Origin: Welwitschia mirabilis
Taxonomy: Eukaryota; Gnetophyta; Gnetopsida; Welwitschiales
Direction: 5' to 3'
NCBI GenBank assembly: GCA_051453625.1
Contig: JBOZIK010000001.1
Coordinates: 293,565,021-293,629,020 of the forward strand
DNA length: 64,000 nucleotides
Part shown: positions 42,942 through 55,529 of the stretch, in pieces
How the letters are laid out: each line of letters begins with the position of its first letter
Numbering within the stretch: the stretch's first letter is position 1
Position numbers and translations under genes: made by a program
Notes under the pieces: model-generated
Databases searched by the model: none
Seen by the model: only the letters and a program-made list of their open reading frames with translations
Told to the model about the DNA's origin: nothing

Positions 42942-44480
42942 TGTATTAACATGTAAAAATTAACATTTATATCAAATGTTTCAAGTCAATTTATTGTAAG
43001 TAAAGATATTAATTTAATTTTTTAATCATAAAATATGTATTCTATTATTTTTAAAATAAAATTAAATGTTATGTTTTTCTTTATATTAAATTATAGATAT
43101 TTAGCCATTTTTGGAATACATGTTGAAAGATGGACACAATTTTGCATAAAGTCATGGTGGAATTGGAGCTATATAATAACCTCCATCAAATGCAATAAGA
43201 TAACCTCCACCAAATGCTAAATGGTAAAGATTCTAGCTAATGTTAGAGGATAAAATTTGATCTACCTAATGCTACAAGATAGAATGTTACCTACATAACA
43301 TTAAATGATGAAAATTCTACCAAGTCATATAAGACAAGAATGTAACTAGCTCTTACCCACATCTGTTCCTATAAAAGATCCTTGAATCCTTCATTGTATT
43401 CATCTTTTTTTTTTTTTTTTTTTTTCTATTGAAGAAATTGGAGTATCAATTTGTGATGGCTTATTAAATAACTCTTTAGGGAAGTAAGCTAGTCTTTGAG
43501 AGTTATTAAGGAATTCTTTTTGCTTCTTTATTCCTTGTTATAAAGTTGTTCTTTATATAATGCAAAAAAAAAAATTTTTTGATCTTGATTAAGGAGTAAT
43601 ATCATAATTATGATACCTAGATAACTTCTTTAACTACTAAGTTTAATTTAGTTATGTAAATTCCTATTTGTCACTTACTCTTTTANNNNNNNNNNNNNNN
43701 NNNNNNNNNNNNNNNNNNNNNNNNNNNNNNNNNNNNNNNNNNNNNNNNNNNNNNNNNNNNNNNNNNNNNNNNNNNNNNNNNNNNNNNNNNNNNNNNNNNN
43801 NNNNNNNNNNNNNNNNNNNNNNNNNNNNNNNNNNNNNNNNNNNNNNNNNNNNNNNNNNNNNNNNNNNNNNNNNNNNNNNNNNNNNNNNNNNNNNNNNNNN
43901 NNNNNNNNNNNNNNNNNNNNNNNNNNNNNNNNNNNNNNNNNNNNNNNNNNNNNNNNNNNNNNNNNNNNNNNNNNNNNNNNNNNNNNNNNNNNNNNNNNNN
44001 NNNNNNNNNNNNCCTAGATAACTTCTTTAACTACTAAGTTTAATTTAGTTATGTAAATTCCTCTTTGTCACTTACTCTTTTAATTTCATAAATCTTAACT
44101 ACTTTAGGATTACTTACTTTTTATAGTTATTTAATATTAAAGCATTAGTTGGATTCATCATTTCTCATGTGGTAAATGCGATTATGCCCCATGAATTGGA
44201 TCTAAAGAACTTGATGTTTTTTATTATTTTTTATAAGGGTAATTGGCTAACTTTAGTGTGATGAATTGCATAAGGCAAATTGATGATACCTTGGAGCTAT
44301 TTTTCTTTTCTCCTTTCTAACTTGAAGTTTAAACTTCTATTTTCTTTCCTTTTTGTAATGCATATTAAGATCAAAGTTAGTTTAATTCTAGTCAATACCT
44401 AATATTATCCCTGAGAAAGAACAATAACTATGTTTCTAACTTAGTTTTAACTATGAGACATTTTACTATAAAGTTAATCA
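42942..44480 (+). repeat. 3' LTR of the outer element (undivided)
   Basis: Starts TGTATTAACATGTAAAAAT and ends AAGTTAATCA, followed by ATGAT. Collapsing the 327-N run and its 70-bp duplicated flank gives about 1142 bp, against 1117 bp for the two joined halves of the 5' LTR. It contains a poly-T run (about 43406-43427). Confidence 0.9.
43686..44012. other. N-run of 327 flanked by a near-identical 70-bp repeat
   Basis: 43616-43685 and 44013-44082 differ at one base (CTATTTGTC / CTCTTTGTC). The 5' LTR has this sequence only once (about 20477-20530), so the duplication is not real. Confidence 0.93.
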
Positions 44481-44485
44481 ATGAT
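44481..44485. repeat. Right 5-bp target-site duplication (ATGAT)
   Basis: Matches 19841-19845. Confidence 0.9.
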
Positions 44486-47370
44486 TATATCAAAGTGGAA
44501 AGTATTCAATGTTACAATATTATGTTACCTTTTTCTCTACTCTTTCTATTACTTTTGTAATATTCTAATATGATGTTAGAACTTAATACATGAGATAATA
44601 TGTATTATATATAATGTAAGTTATTATAAGAATATGCTAAACCTAAAGTAAATAATTTTATATTAAGATCATAACATAGAGTTGAAAAAAATCTATAAAA
44701 ACTACTTATACATATAAGTAAGTTGGATATGTATGTATCTGAGTGTGTACACATGTATTGTACAAGTCACAAGTTAGATAGACATGAATCTTCATGTTAT
44801 AAATTATCAGTTACTATAGTATTAACTAACTAAATGAGATATATTAATAATAGTAGAAATTATGATTGATACTTACACTTATGATAATATAACATATATA
44901 ACATTATGTCTATTCTAATAAGAATATTAAATATTATATAATTTAAGAAAATAAACATGTTATAAAAGTGATTAAGTTAAGAATTGCATAAATAACTTGA
45001 TTTGAAGCCTAGTGTATTTTGTGGTTAAGTTAATGCCTTATGTAAAATTTGTTAGAAGATTTAAAGTTATGGGTTCAAATTTTATAATGTTTACATAAGC
45101 TTGTGATATACACTAGTGTATCAAAAGTACATCTAGACATGCACTTCAATGTTATGAATAAAAATCATAGGCAATACTTAGATATTAATGAATATTTCTA
45201 GGCAGATAAGGATCAATCATTTATTCTCACCTAGTTGAGAAAATTAGTAATCCTTATATGTATGATACAATTTCCCATGAATTAATTTTATTTAAAAAAT
45301 CATTTAAGTCATTTAACATTAATTTCAATTCTTACAATATCATAATGCAAATTTTATAAATAACAAAATTAAATAAATTTAGCTTTATAAAAATACCCCA
45401 TAGAATTAGTTAACATAGTAAAATTCATTTGAAGTTTAGTGTTTAGGTTGTATGTTAATAAATTCATTAATGGTCTCTCTTCCTTAATGGCTTGATTAGA
45501 AAATAAATTTCTAGAAAAAATATAATCAAATTGATATGAATATAAAATAAAATGAATTACATCATAAAATCTTTAATATGACTCAATGATAATAATTCTT
45601 ATAAAATATTGGAATTTATATATAAAAACACTGATCATGAAATGAAAAAATAGAAAAATAATAAAATCAATAAGATATGCAAATTTATGTGGTGAAACAC
45701 ATAAAGGGAAAGAAAGTCATCTATGAAACAAGAAATAGTTCTAGTATTAGTTATGTGAAGGAATTTTCTATCACACTAAACCCTTTAACAAGTTTATAAT
45801 TTAAATCTGAGTAAATCTTAAAAACCCTAAATATTAATATCTATTTACTTGATTTTCTCTCTTATCTATTCTTACTTCATACTTAATATTTTAACTACAT
45901 TATGTAAATGCACTATTAAGGGCTAATACTGCTTTACAAAATTACAACATAATACAATAGCTCTAATATAAGATTTAACTTCTAATCCTAATAACAATAG
46001 CTTTTATATCATTAACTTGTTATTTTTAATAATAGCATCTTCAAAGGACTAGAAAAAGTTTAATATATATATAAAAATACAAGTACTATATATAGATAAT
46101 TATAAGAAAGAGGAGGATTAAACAATTGATGCTTTAATATTTGAGTAACTTTTTCTGTAAATAAGTACATGCTACATCTCATAACTTTAAACTATTTTAT
46201 TTATTAATTATTGATTTACACATATCCTATATATTATAGGTTTATTAAATAAACTTTTTAAGAAAATTAAATAACCAAATGATGATAAATAACTTTTTCA
46301 TAAGAAATTGGAGAGTAGACAACTTGAAGTTCTTTAACTTAGTAAATTGTACATTTTAGTTGTTGACATTCTGATGTGACCTCTAAGGAATAGGTTTAGA
46401 CATCAAGTTATGAAACTAAAACTAAAATTATATTACATATAAAAAGATCTCATAGATATATTAAACCATTAAAGGAATAAAAGATACCTTAGGATCAATA
46501 TTTCTAAAGTACATTAACTATGTTTAATACTCATGTATCCTAAAACCATCCTTGAAGTAATGTCTCACAATAACTAGTGATAACATAAATAACTCCTAAA
46601 GAGTTTTACTCATGACATATCATTTACATCTAAAAACATTATAGCCATTACATTCTAAGAAAATATGATGTCATTATTTTCTACTGGTAATAGGTAAAGT
46701 TGACATACTTAATCCTCTCATTGAATATTTATCCATCTTCTATTTTTAACTCTAAGATGATGAGATTTCATCCTTACTCTATTAATTAGATTGCTTATTT
46801 CTAATGGTATTATTAAAAGTGGATACTCCAATTTCTCCTCAAGCTCACTTCCTAGAAGAGTTTCACAATAGAACTATTTTTTTTTTTCTTATTAGCTGTC
46901 TTCTAATATTACTTAATAGATTTTGATTTCATCATATGGAGAATTAATTTAGGTTCCCAAGTTATATGATTATTTTGAATGCTTCATTCTTATAGCCACA
47001 GCTTTTCTTTAGCATGTCATCCCTTTTCTTAAGTGATTTTAAATACCTTAGTTCAAAGTTTAATTTTGTTATCAAGTATAATATCCTGATAACATATTAT
47101 ATGTTGATATATTATCTCAACATTAAAAGATCAAGTATTAACCACTAAAAATAACATTTTATATGGTACTTTAGCTTTAACCTTAATTTTGTCTTAAAAA
47201 TATCTTCTAATTTTTTGTGTTTTATCCCATAAATGTTTGGTAATACTTGTGTTCCACATTACACATCCATATAAAATGACTTTTTGCATAATCATACAAA
47301 ACAATTTCTTTCATATCTATTATGATGAAATATTTTATTTCTTACATTTTCTCTATATAGCATAATGATA
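44486..47370. other. AT-rich stretch, nothing firmly recognised
   Basis: Right flank of the nested element. A tRNA-like pair of promoter boxes (TGGTTAAGTTAATGCC at about 45021 and GGGTTCAAATTTT at about 45071) could mark a decayed SINE. On the minus strand 47250-46700 a semi-continuous reading (for example KVKAKVPYKMLFLVVNT, then ITWEPKLILHMM) suggests a broken coding sequence I cannot name. Confidence 0.4.
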
Positions 47371-48147
47371 AATTAGAAATCTATTTATTGTTTTACTATT
47401 TTCTTAGTAAAATAAATGAAATAATAAGTTTTTAGTAATATTCTATGATGAATTAAATAACATTATTATAATATATTATTATCGCATATAGCTAACTTGG
47501 TATTACAAGATAATTATTCTAATACAAGAATAATGGAAGACTTGCTATAAAAAAGGGAAATGGTTGTAATAATTAGATAGATGGCATAAAAGAAGTACAT
47601 ATCCACTAATGCAAGGAAACTATTAGAAAGACTAAGACATTTGGTATAAAAAATAAATACTAAATCACTTAGGTTATACCTACAAATGTGTAGTGTGAAG
47701 GACACACATGGATGTTTTTGATAACTTGCAAAATAGCTAGAAAGTGCATCTAAGTAAAGAAGATCATAATGGAAGAAGCATAATAAATTGCTCACTGCCA
47801 TATTTTCTATATAGTAATACACATTTATATTATAAAAAGGATCTTATATTTCTATGTAGGTAATTTGGAGAAGTTACCTGTTATTGTCTTCTGACTCTTA
47901 GTATTAATATTACCTAGACCTAATATTGAAAGAGTGCATCAGTTAGAAATAAGTAATATAAATAATCTATTTCTATTTTCTCTATTTTATTTATTTTCAT
48001 TCCCCACTTCCTATAAATATTATTTATAGTATAGTAACTATTAGAATACCATTTTACCAAGAATAATCATGCTTGAAAAATAAGGTGTTCTAATTTAATA
48101 AAGAGAGTTTTTATTTGAGTGAAAAGCATGAAAAAGTAAAATCCATA
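47371..48147 (+). repeat. Direct repeat R1 (LTR candidate)
   Basis: Matches 63182-64000 along its length, for example TATGATGAATTAAATAACAT, GCATATAGCTAACTTGGT and TTAGATAGAT. It ends ...AATCCATA against ...CTCCACA. It carries AATAAA at about 48093 and lies just upstream of the plus-strand gypsy gag, as a 5' LTR would. The match continues some 60 bp before the best TG-like start, so limits are not settled. Confidence 0.7.
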
Positions 48148-48299
48148 TAAAAATTAGTGATTATTAAAGTCTATATGTGGTAATATAGTTTTCATTTTTT
48201 TAGTACTTTTGTAATATAACTATGTTTTTTCTTTAGTATTTTATTAAAATCAGTTAGATATTTTATAGCATTTTTGTTAAATTAAAGGCTTATCATTTT

Positions 48300-49170
48300 A
48301 GTGATGGAAGGAGGGAACTTTTAGACTTCTAACTGAAAAATTTAAGAAAATATAACTAAGGATGATGGAGGGATAAGATGAGATGGTATGTCTAAAACCA
48401 TAAAAACTATAACTTGGATGAAGCAACTAGTGATGTAGCAAGAACTAAGATTGATTCCTATGACTTCATGGAGGATATGAAAACATTTAAGAGAAGTGAA
48501 AAAAAGTTATAACATAAAATAGAAAATCTCAAACAGAGAGAGAAAAACTACAAAGACTAAAAGGTTGTATTGGAATGAAAAGGATGTAGTTGACTCTACT
48601 CCTTTAAGAATTGACTATTATACATCTCACACATCTAATGCTATAGATCCTTCAGTCTTGGAAACTTTTGATAAGATAAAAAAAATAAATACTACTAATA
48701 TTTTTAATTTTAAAGATTCAATAATTGAAGAAGCTATGCTTCATCTAAGTCCTTTTTATTCTATTTGCAAGACTAACTACTTGAAAACCAACTTAGATTT
48801 CTTGATACATTTTCATTTTTCCTTAAAGGGATATGTCTAGTTATGGTTTCATATCTTTTTAAGTTATACTTTTAAAAATCTAGGACTCTTTAAGATTAGC
48901 ATTTTTGAGTAAATATTTTAGAGATCAAATTTTGAATATTCAATAGAAAGAACATGAGAAATTTAATGAATTTATGGATAGATATTGGATTCTGCTAGTA
49001 AGATCTCCTAACCATGGAATAACTATTAGAGAATGAATGAGAGCTTTATTAAGAGGTTTATGCAGTTAATCTTCAGAAAAGTTAGATATACTCCATGGGA
49101 AAAGCATCAAGAATGGTAATACCTAAGATATTAAAACAAATATAGATAAATTATACAAAATGAGTTAAGG
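48300..49170 (+). pseudogene. Ty3/gypsy gag remnant (plus strand)
   Basis: An open stretch 48565-48840 ends with FLIHFHFSLKGYV, continuing after a stop as WFHIF, then in shifted frame EHEKFNEFMDRYWILLVRSP and NHGITI (about 48950-49025) and MRALLRGLC (about 49038-49066). The last blocks follow the gypsy gag pattern F-x-x-F..W..LL..CP-x-HG-x and x-x-FYxGL. The N-terminal open frame itself is not recognised on its own. Confidence 0.55.
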
Positions 49171-50110
49171 GTGAATCCAAAATGAAGAGAACGGAAAGTG
49201 GAAGATCAATGGAGTTATGATAGAGAAAGAAATAGAAATAAAGCATGCAAGCATCCTAGCAATAAACTAATAAGATAATAGAAGCTCTAACACAAGATAT
49301 TAATATATTAGAACAATAAGAAAAAGTCAAAACTTGTAAATATTATAAGGAAAAAATGATAAACCTACAAAATATCTATGGATGAAAGGTTTTCTAGAAT
49401 GGTTTAGATATTAAGAGAATTTATTATAATCCTAATATTTCTCCTCAAATTAAGATGAAGCCTTATACTAAACAAACAAGAAAATGAGAAAAAAGGAAAA
49501 AAAAATCCAATGTAGAGATTTATGTAGTCTAAGGGACAATAGCAATATAATTATTTTAGGAACTAAAAAAATCAAGAATGGAAATTTAGTTAAAATCCAC
49601 AACCAAATAAAAAGAAGAAACCTAAACAACGTTTTATACCTACACAACCTTAATAAAAGTTAAGGGAAGGTAGTTTTAAATCTATTAGAACCAATCCATG
49701 AATAAGTCATCATTCTAATTGACATTCTAAAATGAAAAAGGAATAAGAGAAAATGAAATATTGATTGAAAATAGTTCATCTAAAGAAGAAATGGATGATT
49801 CCTTACCATTTTCAAAGAGAATTAAGATGATAGGGAATTTGTAAAAGAAAGGAGAAACAAATGTAGAATATCTTATCTGAGCTCTAGAAGATACTTTAGT
49901 TACATTATATTTAGTAAAGATGTTGAAAGACATTACCTTATATTGAAAGAAAATGAAGAAGTTATGTAGTAAAGAGGGAAGTAAGAAAAATAAGGAGAAA
50001 ATTAATGATCAATAATTAGTAAGAGAATCAACTAAGAGAGATTAGATATCTTAGGCCTTTACTTAAGCTCTATGAAGAAATTAAATTGAAAAGCATAGTA
50101 ACCATAAAAT
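49171..50110 (+). pseudogene. gag-protease linker, not resolved
   Basis: Lys/Asn-rich and stop-dense. No CCHC knuckle could be confirmed (CKYYKEK at about 49337 is the only vague trace). A minus-strand open frame at 49727-49933 is antisense to the element. Confidence 0.4.
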
Positions 50111-50590
50111 ACCAGTAGTAGATATTGTTATTAAAGATGCTTATAAAATAGAAGTCTTGATGGATTTAAGGCCAGTGTTAATGCCATTTCATATGATACA
50201 TTTGAATAGCTTAGAAGTCCATAGTTAACTTCATATAATGCACAAGTTTACATGGTAGATGTCTCTATAGTAAGAACAAAGGAGATAATGGAAAACACAT
50301 TAATAGAAATACAAGTATTTGGATATTTAGTAGATCTAGTTATCATGAAGATAATGGAAAATACACATCCCATTATCCTAGGGAGACCTTGAATGGAAAC
50401 AATTAAAACAATTATTTATTCCATAAAGGGTGTAATGGAGATTAGTTTAAGAGACCTTGTACAAAAAATAAAAATATCTGATGAGGTAAAAATTAAACAC
50501 CCTTCTTTTAATAAGGGGAATAGTGCTAACATGATCCTCATGAAAAAATCTCATCAGATAAGTATTCATGTAGCTGAGAAGGAATAGAAA
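50110..50590 (+). pseudogene. gypsy aspartic protease remnant
   Basis: VVDIVIKDAYKIEVLMDLRP (about 50112-50170) occupies the place of the retropepsin A-L-I-D-S/T-G-A motif; the Asp is kept, but the following residues are changed. PIILGRP-stop-METIKTI (about 50370-50410) matches the I-LGRPW block at the protease end, Trp now a stop, and runs into the open frame 50393-50587. Confidence 0.65.
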
Positions 50591-50799
50591 CTTGAAAAAG
50601 CTCCTCTCAAGAAAGGTTTGAAATACATAGAAATTTGGAAAAATATACGTTTAATAATTAATAGCAATATAACTCATTATTATAACAGAAAATTAAAAAA
50701 TGTTGATAAAATATACTAATGTATTTGCTTAGACTCATAAAGATATTACATGGATAAACACTATAATATGCTAATATATGAGTTATTTAAATATCATAA

Positions 50800-51480
50800 C
50801 AAAGCCTGTTAGACAACTAAAAAGGAGATGTAATTCCCATATGTAAGACGTAATTAAGTAGAAAATTTTAGAATTATTAAAAGTAGGATTCATTATAGAA
50901 TGAGTGAGCATTTTGATAGTAGTTTCCAAAGAAAATAATAAATGAAGAGTTTGCATGTATTTTAGGTTACTAAATTATGCTACGTATAAAGATAATTTTC
51001 CCTTATCCTTTGTGGATTAATTTCTAAAAAGAACTTCTAGTTATAAATACTATAGTTTCTTAGAGGGATATAGTGGATATAATAAAATTTCTATATATTT
51101 TGTAGACCAAGCAAAAACAACTTTTACTTACATATGGGGTACATATGCCTTTCAATTTTTACCCTTTAGATTATGTAATGCACCATCCACTTTCTAAAGG
51201 CTAGTGAATAGTTTTTTTTTAAGACATGATAGAAAGATCAATTGAGGTTTTTATGGATGATTATTCAACTTTTAAAAATAATTTTAAAGAAGCTTTGAAA
51301 AGATTAGGAGTTATGTGATGTGAAGAAAAGAATATGAAACTGATTTGGTCTAAAAGTCATCTCATAGTAGCTGAAGGTATTATTTTAGGCTATACGATAT
51401 TAGTTAGAGGAATTGAAACTAATGAGTAAAATATTAAAGTCATAAAAGAAATTAATCCTTCAACTAAACTAAAGGAATTG
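50800..51480 (+). pseudogene. Ty3/gypsy reverse transcriptase remnant (Athila/Tat type)
   Basis: Blocks in order: RVCMYFRLLNYATYKDNFPL (about 50945-51005), SFLEGYSGYNKISIYFVDQA (51055-51115), KTTFTYIWGTYAF...PFRLCNAPSTF (51115-51195), IEVFMDDYSTF (51241-51273, catalytic FMDD at 51250-51261), LIWSKSHLIVAEGIILGYTI (51341-51400), RGIETNE. The FLEGYSGYN and F-G-L-C-NAPATF patterns are typical of the chromodomain-less OTA (Athila/Tat) branch of plant gypsy elements. Catalytic residues survive, but stops replace Gln, Trp and others. Confidence 0.88.
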
Positions 51481-52060
51481 AAATCATTTCTAGGTCATAT
51501 ATTTTATTATAAAAGGTTTATCACTAATTTTAGTAAAATTGCTAAATCATTAAGTAATCTTTTACAAAGAGATGTGTTATATGAATGGACTCAAGAATGC
51601 GAGAATGATTTTAAAATTCTAACAGATAAATTAATTAAGCCCTATTTTATAAAAAATAAATTGGTATAAAACTTTTCACATTATAATTAATACTTTATAG
51701 TATGTTGTTCATGATATTTTTAGATGGAAAGATGAGAGTTGTAAACCCTATGCTATTGCTTACATAAGTAAAAATCTCAATTCTATAAAACAAAATTATA
51801 GAATTACAGAAAAAGATATGATAGCCATAGTAATAGCCCTAGATAAATTTAGGCATTATATCCTAGGTTATGAGGTTAACATTCACATGGATCATAGTGC
51901 TATAAGATTTTTAATGACTAAGAATGAAGAAAATTCTCAAATAATAATATGGATAGTATTGATGAAAGAATTTGATCTCAAGATAATAGATAATAAGAGA
52001 CCATAAAATGTGTGGCTAATCATTTATTCACATTGAAATTCTTTGAAGAAGCTAAATAAT
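51478..52060 (+). pseudogene. gypsy RT connection and RNase H remnant
   Basis: The open frame 51478-51669 carries the RT-RNase H linker KSFLGHIFYYKRFITNFSKI, AKSLSNLLQRDV and YEWTQECENDFKIL. After a break, SKNLNSIKQNYRITEKDMI leads into the open frame 51818-52006 with VIALDKFRHYILGYEV, HMDHSAIRFLM and LMKEFDLKIIDNK. The family has T-DHSAL; Met replaces Thr, an ACG-to-ATG type change. RNase H removes the RNA template. Confidence 0.88.
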
Positions 52061-53360
52061 TGAATATTCAAAATAATTTTTCTATTGATCATTTAGTAAG
52101 ATTGCAACAAACTTCTTATTTTGTAGACCTTGCTAATTTCTTAGTAAGTAAGAGGGTATCTTCTTACTTAACCTTATATAAGAAAAAGAGATTGCTAAAA
52201 GAGGGAAAAAATTATATATGGAAAAATAAGATTATCTTTAAATTTTGGAAGGGTGGTTTCATTTGGAGATGTATTAGTAAACCTAATCAAAAGGGGCTTT
52301 TACAAACTTTCCATTAAAAATAAGAAGGATATAATTATGGAGGAAAACAAATAGTCATAAAAATACTAAGTGCAGGATAATATGAGCCTTCTCTATTCAA
52401 GAACTCTTTTAATTATACTAAAAGATGTGATAAGTGTTAAAGAGAGGGAGCATGGTTAAAAGTGATGGAAATTCCCCAACAATGGATTTAATCTTTAGAG
52501 TGTTTAGTGTTTGGGAAATAAATTTCATTAGTCCTATTAATTAAAAATCCTATGAAAAAGAATACATTATGGTCTATGTGGACTATTTTTCAAAATGGGC
52601 TGAAGTGGAGGCTATTCCTATCTATTCCATTAATACCATATTAAAATTATTATTTATGAATATCTTTTATATCTTTGGTATGCCTAAGGGTTTTATATCA
52701 CAAAGAAAGACCCATTTCACTAGTTAAGCCTTTGAAGAAGTTTTATCTAAGTATGGGGTCCATCATAAAATCTCCTCTACTTATCATCCGTAATATAAAA
52801 GTCAAGCTAAGATTACAAATAGATAAATAAACCAAATTCTTAATAAAAATAGTAAACACTAATAAAACTAATTAGGTATATAAATTTACTAAGGCTTTAT
52901 GGACCTATAGAATAACTTGAAAAAATAGTATAGGTTTCACATCTTGTAAGTTGGTTTATAGCAAGAAAGTAACTTTACCTATTAAGTTGAAATTAACATC
53001 TTATAAATTGGCTAAATAATTGAATCATGATCTAGATAAGGCTAAAAAAATAATGGATACAGAATATAAATACATTAAACAAGGATGAGAGAAAATCCAT
53101 GATAAATAAAATAGTGACATAATCATAGTATCGAAAAAAACTAATTTAAAAATTGGAGATAAGGTTTTGGTTTTTGATTCTAAACATATATCCTATAAAT
53201 AAAAGTATACTTATAAATAAATTAGGTATTATACTTTAACAAAACATTTACCTAATCTAACGATGATAGTATTTGATGAGAAACTCAAGATACATATCAA
53301 GTAAATGATCATAGAATTGAAACTTATACAAAATGTGTTTCACTCTTAAAAAAAATTAGA
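52060..53360 (+). pseudogene. gypsy integrase remnant, all three catalytic acids changed
   Basis: An open N-terminal part (52060-52317) reads YFVDLANFLVSKRVSSYL and IIFKFWKGGFIWRCI. The core follows: VWEINFISPI (about 52510-52540), IMVYVDYFSKWAEVEAIPIY (52566-52625), FGMPKGFISQRKTHFTS (52675-52724), VLSKYGVHHKISSTYHP (52744-52794), SQAKITNR (about 52801-52825), then TSCKLVYSKKVTLPIKLKLT and GDKVLVFDS (53157-53183). The D-D-E triad stands as Asn (INFIS), Gln (ISQRK) and Lys (AKITN). No chromodomain is seen after the C-terminal part, fitting the OTA branch. Confidence 0.85.
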
Positions 53361-54300
53361 AAACCTTATAGGATGGAAAAAATTCTATCCATTCATCTTC
53401 CTCCATAATCATTATATTCTAGGAGGCAAAATAACTTTATCACACAAAAGGATTTATCTTTTAAGAAAGGAAAATGGATGTTATTTAGATTATAAAATTT
53501 TTCATTTATCAGGATAAATTTATCTCTAAGGAATTAATAAGGCTTTAGGAAGAAATAGGTTATAATAATAAGAATGACTAGATGATTGATGGAAAATAAG
53601 GGTATCTATGCAATCGTTTATCTTGTATTAAAAAATAAAAAAATTATTAAAAAAATAATAATGTTCTACTACAAGTACACCAAGACAAATATTCCTGAGA
53701 GTAGGCTTTAGTAGTATAATAAGTTAGCTATGAGAACTCCACCCATAAATTAGTTGACCATGATCTAAATTTATAACTCTGGAGGTCCTTATTCCTATGA
53801 TAATGGTTGTAATCTCTTCATTGCAAAATTTTATCTTAAAATAAAGGCTCTTTGGTCTCAAATTATAAGGAATATAATTAGTTTCCAGGGGTTATTTAAA
53901 GAATTGTTAGTATATAATATATTTTACGAACTAAGTAAACCTCAAAATAAATGTAAATGTTGCACAAGGTATCATTATTTTGTTTCAACATTTAGGAAAT
54001 TTAAATAAATGTATCTTTCTTATATCGATATAGAAGCAGCAAATTATTATGAAAACAAAAGAGCAAAAAATTCAAATATTTGTTATAATTTGACATAACA
54101 AAAATGAATGCTAAAATAAAATATATACAATGCTTTTTAATAAAAACCTTTTATTTCATAACATAGCCACCAATAGTCCTTAAGTTTTATAATAAAAGGA
54201 GTTTTGAAGAGAAAGCAAACTTATTTTGTAATTGTAGGTAAAATGAGATAAATAAAAAGCATAACTTAAAAAAAAGGGAAAAAAAGAGTAGCTAAAATTA
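53361..54300. other. Stretch with no recognised feature
   Basis: Boundary zone between the plus-strand pol and the minus-strand block. It is stop-rich on both strands, with no terminal repeat identified. Confidence 0.4.
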
Positions 54301-54309
54301 ATTCCATAA

Positions 54310-55320
54310 GACCTTAGAAGGATCAAACCTTATACTTGTTATTCTTCTAATACCTCATTTGGCTAGAAGTTTCCACTAGAAGAAGCAAATGTAAGCAATG
54401 TAGGGAGTGAGTTAGAACTCTAATTTCTTTAGTATGTGCATTCTAGAATTTTTCATAGGTTTATTTATCCCATGATCCCCATCTTTTCATGTGCTTCTCA
54501 TCAAAAAAGAGTGTATGGAGTCTTAAAGCTCAGTTGTTACCATCAGTTTATCATATCATTCACTCTAACTCTTGTATCTAGCTTGTAAACCATCCTAGAA
54601 AAGCATCATACCTTTTTTTTCATTTCCTAGAATAAAAATCAACTTAGTAATTCAAATTATCAAATATTTTGTATAGAGGTGATGTATTATGGGATCAAAA
54701 TAAGGTGGAATTTTTCCATTACTAAACTGATTTCTTTCATTCTCTTGAAGTACTTTATCCAAGGTAGTGAGAACTTCAAAAACTAAATCATAAGATGGAA
54801 GATTAGGAGTATACACATTTTGCACTAAATTTTGGGAATAAGATTTACCTACACTAGTGATTTTCATTTCTATCTATGAAGACCCGAAGCTAAACAAGCA
54901 GTGCTTAGGCTTCTTTACAAGGGAAGGAGTAGTAGCAAGGGTTGATATATTATTAAAGTTGAACTCCATCTATAAGTGAGATATCAATAAAACTCAATCT
55001 GGATGATGAAATTTGTGTTGAATTGAATTCTTTAAGGCATTATATTATATACATACATAAAAAGTAATAGTAAAAAATTATCCATAATTTTAGAATTAGG
55101 TAAGTTTAAGGTGCATCTAATTTAATAATTTTTAGCCATTTTAAGAGAGGAGTAATAAAGAGCACTCTATGATACCATATTAAATCACAAATTTTGGAAG
55201 TAAAAGGGGAGAGATATAGTAACTCTGATAAAAGATTTTCATTTAATGTAAGAGTTTTATTTTGAGCATCACAAGGAAAATGACATTCAAGTCCATTAAA
55301 ACCATTTTCATCCAAATTTA
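54310..55320 (-). pseudogene. Unrecognised minus-strand coding remnant
   Basis: The open frames 54652-54867 and 55106-55315 are on the same strand as the gag-protease block just upstream. The first continues after several stops into a readable DAFLGWFTS...YDKLMVTTEL (about 54590-54530). The stops are at positions where Gln codons would fit. I recognise no domain, and RT, expected next in a gypsy element, is not found here. Confidence 0.4.
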
Positions 55321-55529
55321 ATTTATATTTTTCAATTTTTATCTTATGTAATGGAGAATATCCCTCATAATATTTCTTGAAAAGTTAAACTTCTTACATT
55401 ATAAAGGTCATATTTCTTCTTCATTCTTAAGTTAGTTATCATAAGGAACATGTTCATTTGATTTTCTCTCTCTTTCTTCAAATAGGTGATGTTGTAGGGA
55501 TAAAGTTGGTTTGATATTACTTTTAATGC

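Larger units (their letters stand above)
19846..44480 (+). mobile_element. Outer LTR retrotransposon (gypsy-like), interrupted by two later insertions
   Basis: The 5' LTR is in two parts (19846-20594 and 31564-31931, together 1117 bp). The 3' LTR (42942-44480) is 1142 bp after removing 327 N and a 70-bp gap artefact. The pair shares sequence from TG...TTAACATGTAAAAAT through to ...AAGTTAATCA, is flanked by perfect ATGAT duplications, has a polypurine tract just before the 3' LTR and a decayed tRNA-Asp-like primer site after the 5' LTR. Removing the copia (20595-31563) and CACTA (34125-41410) insertions leaves an internal region of only about 3.7 kb in which I recognise no gag or pol. It may therefore be a non-autonomous (LARD-like) derivative. 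Assignment to gypsy rests on the primer site and tract, not on coding sequence. Confidence 0.88.

Noticed and set aside
48300-53360. Endogenous caulimovirus-like sequence
   Set aside because: An integrase follows RNase H, which pararetroviruses lack; the order gag-PR-RT-RH-IN is that of a Ty3/gypsy element.
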